DNA of 31,898 nt from Firmicutes bacterium UBA7510 (GTDB lineage Bacteria > Bacillota > Clostridia > Tissierellales > Sedimentibacteraceae), in the NCBI GenBank assembly GCA_002479485.1, contig DLNM01000066.1, positions 1 to 31,898 on the forward strand, read 5' to 3'. Below the pieces are notes generated by a model. It was not told the DNA's origin. It saw nothing but the letters and a program-made list of their open reading frames with translations, and did no database searches. Positions 29,698-31,898 of this stretch are shown here, piece by piece; position 1 is the stretch's first letter; each line of letters begins with the position of its first letter. The position numbers and the translations under genes were made by a program.

Positions 29698-31725
29698 TTA
29701 TATTTTAAATATTTTAACCATCTCGTTCATTGAAGTAGCATGTGATGATAGCTCTTCACTAGAAGCAGCAATTTCTTCAGAAGTAGCTGAGTTGCTTTGT
29801 ATTACTTCTGTAACTTGTTCAATTTGTGTTACAGTAGATTTAATAAACGATGATTGTTCATTAGAAGCATTTGAGATATTTTTTATTAAATCATTTACTT
29901 CAATTGTCTTTTTAACGACATCATCGAGAGCATGAGCTATGTTTTTGCTAATATCTACTCCTGCTACTACACTTTGTACAGAGCTTTCAATTAGTTTAGT
30001 TGTATCTTTAGCAGCCTCGGCACTTTTAGAGGCAAGATTTCTAACTTCATCAGCTACAACTGCAAAACCTTTACCAGCTTGTCCAGCTCTAGCAGCCTCA
30101 ACTGCAGCATTTAAAGCAAGTATATTAGTTTGGAAAGCTATATCTTCAATAACTTTTATTATTTTAGCAATATTTTCTGAGGAAGTATTTATTTCATTCA
30201 TAGCCGTTAGCATTATGTTCATATTTCCATTACAGTTTTTAATTTCATCAGTTACATTATTGAAGAAGTCCATAGCATCGTTACTATTTTTTGCGTTTTC
30301 TTCGATTTTTTCTGAAACATTTGTAATAGAATTTGAAATTTGTTCTATTGCTGTTGCTTGACTTGTGGCTCCAATTGCTAAAGTTTGTGAACCTTGTGCT
30401 ACCTGTGTAGAACTTGAACTCACTTCATCAGCAGCAATAGCTATTTCCCCAATTATTTTTTTTAATATATCTGAAAGCTGTAATAAAGAATACTTTATTT
30501 TACTAAAATCTCCGTCATATGATTGTACTAACTCTACCTTCAATTCTCCGTTGGAAATGTTATCCAGCGCTTGAGTTATTTCGTTTATGTATGCTATATA
30601 TTCTTTTAATCTTGCAGTTAAAGCATTTAGTGAATTAGCAAGAAGCCCTACTTCATCGTTTGTATTAACATCTATTTGTACATCTAGTTTTCCATCTGCT
30701 ATATCTTGTGTTACATTAGTTAATTTTTTTAGTGGACGAGTTATTATTTCTGCTATAATCAATATTGAAATAATTGTGAGTGTAATGCCAACTAAAAATA
30801 TTGTTACTAATATTGCCGTAACTTGGTTTGCATTACGATGAAACTCGTTTAAAGGAATGTACGATATAAGCTTCCATCCTGTGTCTTCAATAGGTAGATA
30901 TCCGCCATAAGCTTTCTTGCCATCGTTATTGTATTGTACTTTAGATATATTAATATTATTTATAGAGTTTAATATTTCATTGCTCAATCCTATATTATCT
31001 ATAGTGGATAATAATTTACTTTCATCATTATGTGCAAGAACAATATTGCCTTTAGATGCCATAATGTAGTATCCTGTTTCACCTAGTTTTTGTTCCATAA
31101 CCATATTATTTAATGTAGTTATTTCGATATCTGCAGCTGTTATTCCAATTATTTTTTTGTTTGCATCATATACTGGAGTTGAAATAGTAATTACTTGATT
31201 TCCAGTCGTTGAATCTTCATAAGGCTCCGATATATATGTTCCATTAATTTTTGCAGCATTATACCATTCTCGTGTTGTAACATCATAATCCTTATCTGAT
31301 ATCCAGCCTTCCCAATCCATAGCAATATTTGCATTTATATCACCAATATATGTTGAAACTATTGAATTAGGGTCTAAATCTCTACTTGCAATTAGCATTT
31401 TTATTACACTTTTATAATATTCATTATTAGTTGGTTTATCACCCTTATCTAGTGTTGAAATAATATTTACTACGTTTTGATCTGTTGCCATTTGTTCAAC
31501 TAGTGTCATATATCGTATGAAATATTTTTCAACTTCACTTTGTACATAGCTATCAGAGTTTTGTAGTATAGTTATTTGATTTTTAGTAAAAGCACTGTCA
31601 GAAAATTTGTAAACTAAAATTCCTATTATTAAGAATGTTATCGCTACAGTACCTCCAATGATAACCATGATTTTACCTTTAATTCCACCCATTCTTTTTT
31701 TCATTTTTGCCTTTTTTTCTATCAT
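29698..31725 (-). CDS. Methyl-accepting chemotaxis protein with dCache sensor
   Basis: 675 residues. Basic start, membrane helix 1 (about 18-40), an extracellular double-Cache (dCache_1) ligand-binding domain (about 45-285; YYKSVIKMLIASRDLDPNSI, DVTTREWYNAAK, VITISTPVYD and GITAADIEI), helix 2 (about 302-325), HAMP (to about 378) and a C-terminal signalling domain with the conserved tip IAFQTNILALNAAVEAARAG. dCache receptors often bind amino acids; the ligand here is not decidable. No CheB/CheR-binding pentapeptide is seen at the C-terminus (EMVKIFKI). SD GGAGG is 6 bases before the ATG. Stands alone, opposite to ogg. Confidence 0.94.
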   Translation of the reverse strand: MIEKKAKMKKRMGGIKGKIMVIIGGTVAITFLIIGILVYKFSDSAFTKNQITILQNSDSYVQSEVEKYFIRYMTLVEQMATDQNVVNIISTLDKGDKPTNNEYYKSVIKMLIASRDLDPNSIVSTYIGDINANIAMDWEGWISDKDYDVTTREWYNAAKINGTYISEPYEDSTTGNQVITISTPVYDANKKIIGITAADIEITTLNNMVMEQKLGETGYYIMASKGNIVLAHNDESKLLSTIDNIGLSNEILNSINNINISKVQYNNDGKKAYGGYLPIEDTGWKLISYIPLNEFHRNANQVTAILVTIFLVGITLTIISILIIAEIITRPLKKLTNVTQDIADGKLDVQIDVNTNDEVGLLANSLNALTARLKEYIAYINEITQALDNISNGELKVELVQSYDGDFSKIKYSLLQLSDILKKIIGEIAIAADEVSSSSTQVAQGSQTLAIGATSQATAIEQISNSITNVSEKIEENAKNSNDAMDFFNNVTDEIKNCNGNMNIMLTAMNEINTSSENIAKIIKVIEDIAFQTNILALNAAVEAARAGQAGKGFAVVADEVRNLASKSAEAAKDTTKLIESSVQSVVAGVDISKNIAHALDDVVKKTIEVNDLIKNISNASNEQSSFIKSTVTQIEQVTEVIQSNSATSEEIAASSEELSSHATSMNEMVKIFKI

Positions 31726-31789
31726 ATTTTGCCTCCAAAATAATAAATTGAATTATAATGTTAATAAGTACTATAAATTGTTTTACTTA

Positions 31790-31888
31790 ACATTTATTTA
31801 CCAAATAAAATGTTTTATTTTACTAAATTTTAAGACGATAACAGAATAACACAATAAATTACAAAATTATACAAATAAGTATAATTTT
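31790..31888. other. Upstream region of the chemoreceptor with two inverted repeats
   Basis: ACATTTATTT/AAATAAAATGT (31790-31812) is a near palindrome. AAAATTATAC (31863-31872) pairs perfectly with GTATAATTTT (31879-31888), possibly the terminator of a gene beyond the window edge. No clear promoter of the sigma-A or flagellar type was found in 31726-31898. Confidence 0.4.
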
Positions 31889-31898
31889 CTACATTATA

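Noticed and set aside
31726..31898. Sigma-D (flagellar) promoter for the chemoreceptor
   Set aside because: No TAAA-N15-GCCGATAA-like sequence was found.

Overview
The window comes from a very AT-rich, Gram-positive-type genome, most likely an amino-acid-fermenting member of the Clostridia. The evidence is a Tad pilus locus without secretin or other outer-membrane genes, a lipobox lipoprotein, strong Shine-Dalgarno (SD) sites, and a family of anaerobic sulfur and peptide enzymes. I cannot fix the genus from sequence alone. No rRNA, tRNA, CRISPR array, complete insertion sequence or prophage gene was seen.

Bases 1-14420 (+) form one long, nearly gapless Tad/Flp (type IVc-like) pilus operon: tadZ, tadA/cpaF, tadB, tadC, flp pilin, tadE, a 1177-residue DUF5702/TadG-like protein, a second TadE-like pseudopilin and the prepilin peptidase tadV. 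It ends in a TPR/WG-repeat protein, a DUF6382-like/FHA protein and a membrane Ser/Thr kinase. The gene order suggests that phospho-signalling (kinase plus FHA reader) controls pilus assembly. A strong terminator just after the pilin gene probably sets pilin above the rest. Two of the few real gaps in this operon (cpaF-tadB and tadV-WG) hold copies of the same double-hairpin element. One stem shows a compensatory base-pair change, and each copy also contains a short ORF. A third gap (tadB-tadC) holds an unrelated 37-codon ORF with a very good ribosome site.

Bases 14421-17460 (+) hold an M3 oligoendopeptidase with its own consensus promoter, then a thioredoxin reductase. Bases 17457-22070 (-) hold two operons. 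One is GNAT-fusion / ArsR-DUF2087 / M29-like aminopeptidase, from a perfect sigma-A promoter. The other is a YtrA-type GntR regulator / ABC ATPase / ABC-2 permease, whose promoter is covered by two palindromes.

Bases 22071-25884 carry a histidine phosphatase (+), two paralogous XRE regulators whose C-terminal halves are 28-residue helical repeats (-), a doubtful small ORF, and a GNAT acetyltransferase (+).

Bases 25885-26555 are non-coding and packed with nested inverted repeats (arms of about 20-23 bases), the most unusual DNA in the window. Next comes an L-cysteine desulfidase gene (-) with a full-consensus sigma-54 promoter and tandem upstream activator-like sites. Last are a lipoprotein plus 8-oxoguanine glycosylase operon (+) and a dCache methyl-accepting chemotaxis receptor (-).
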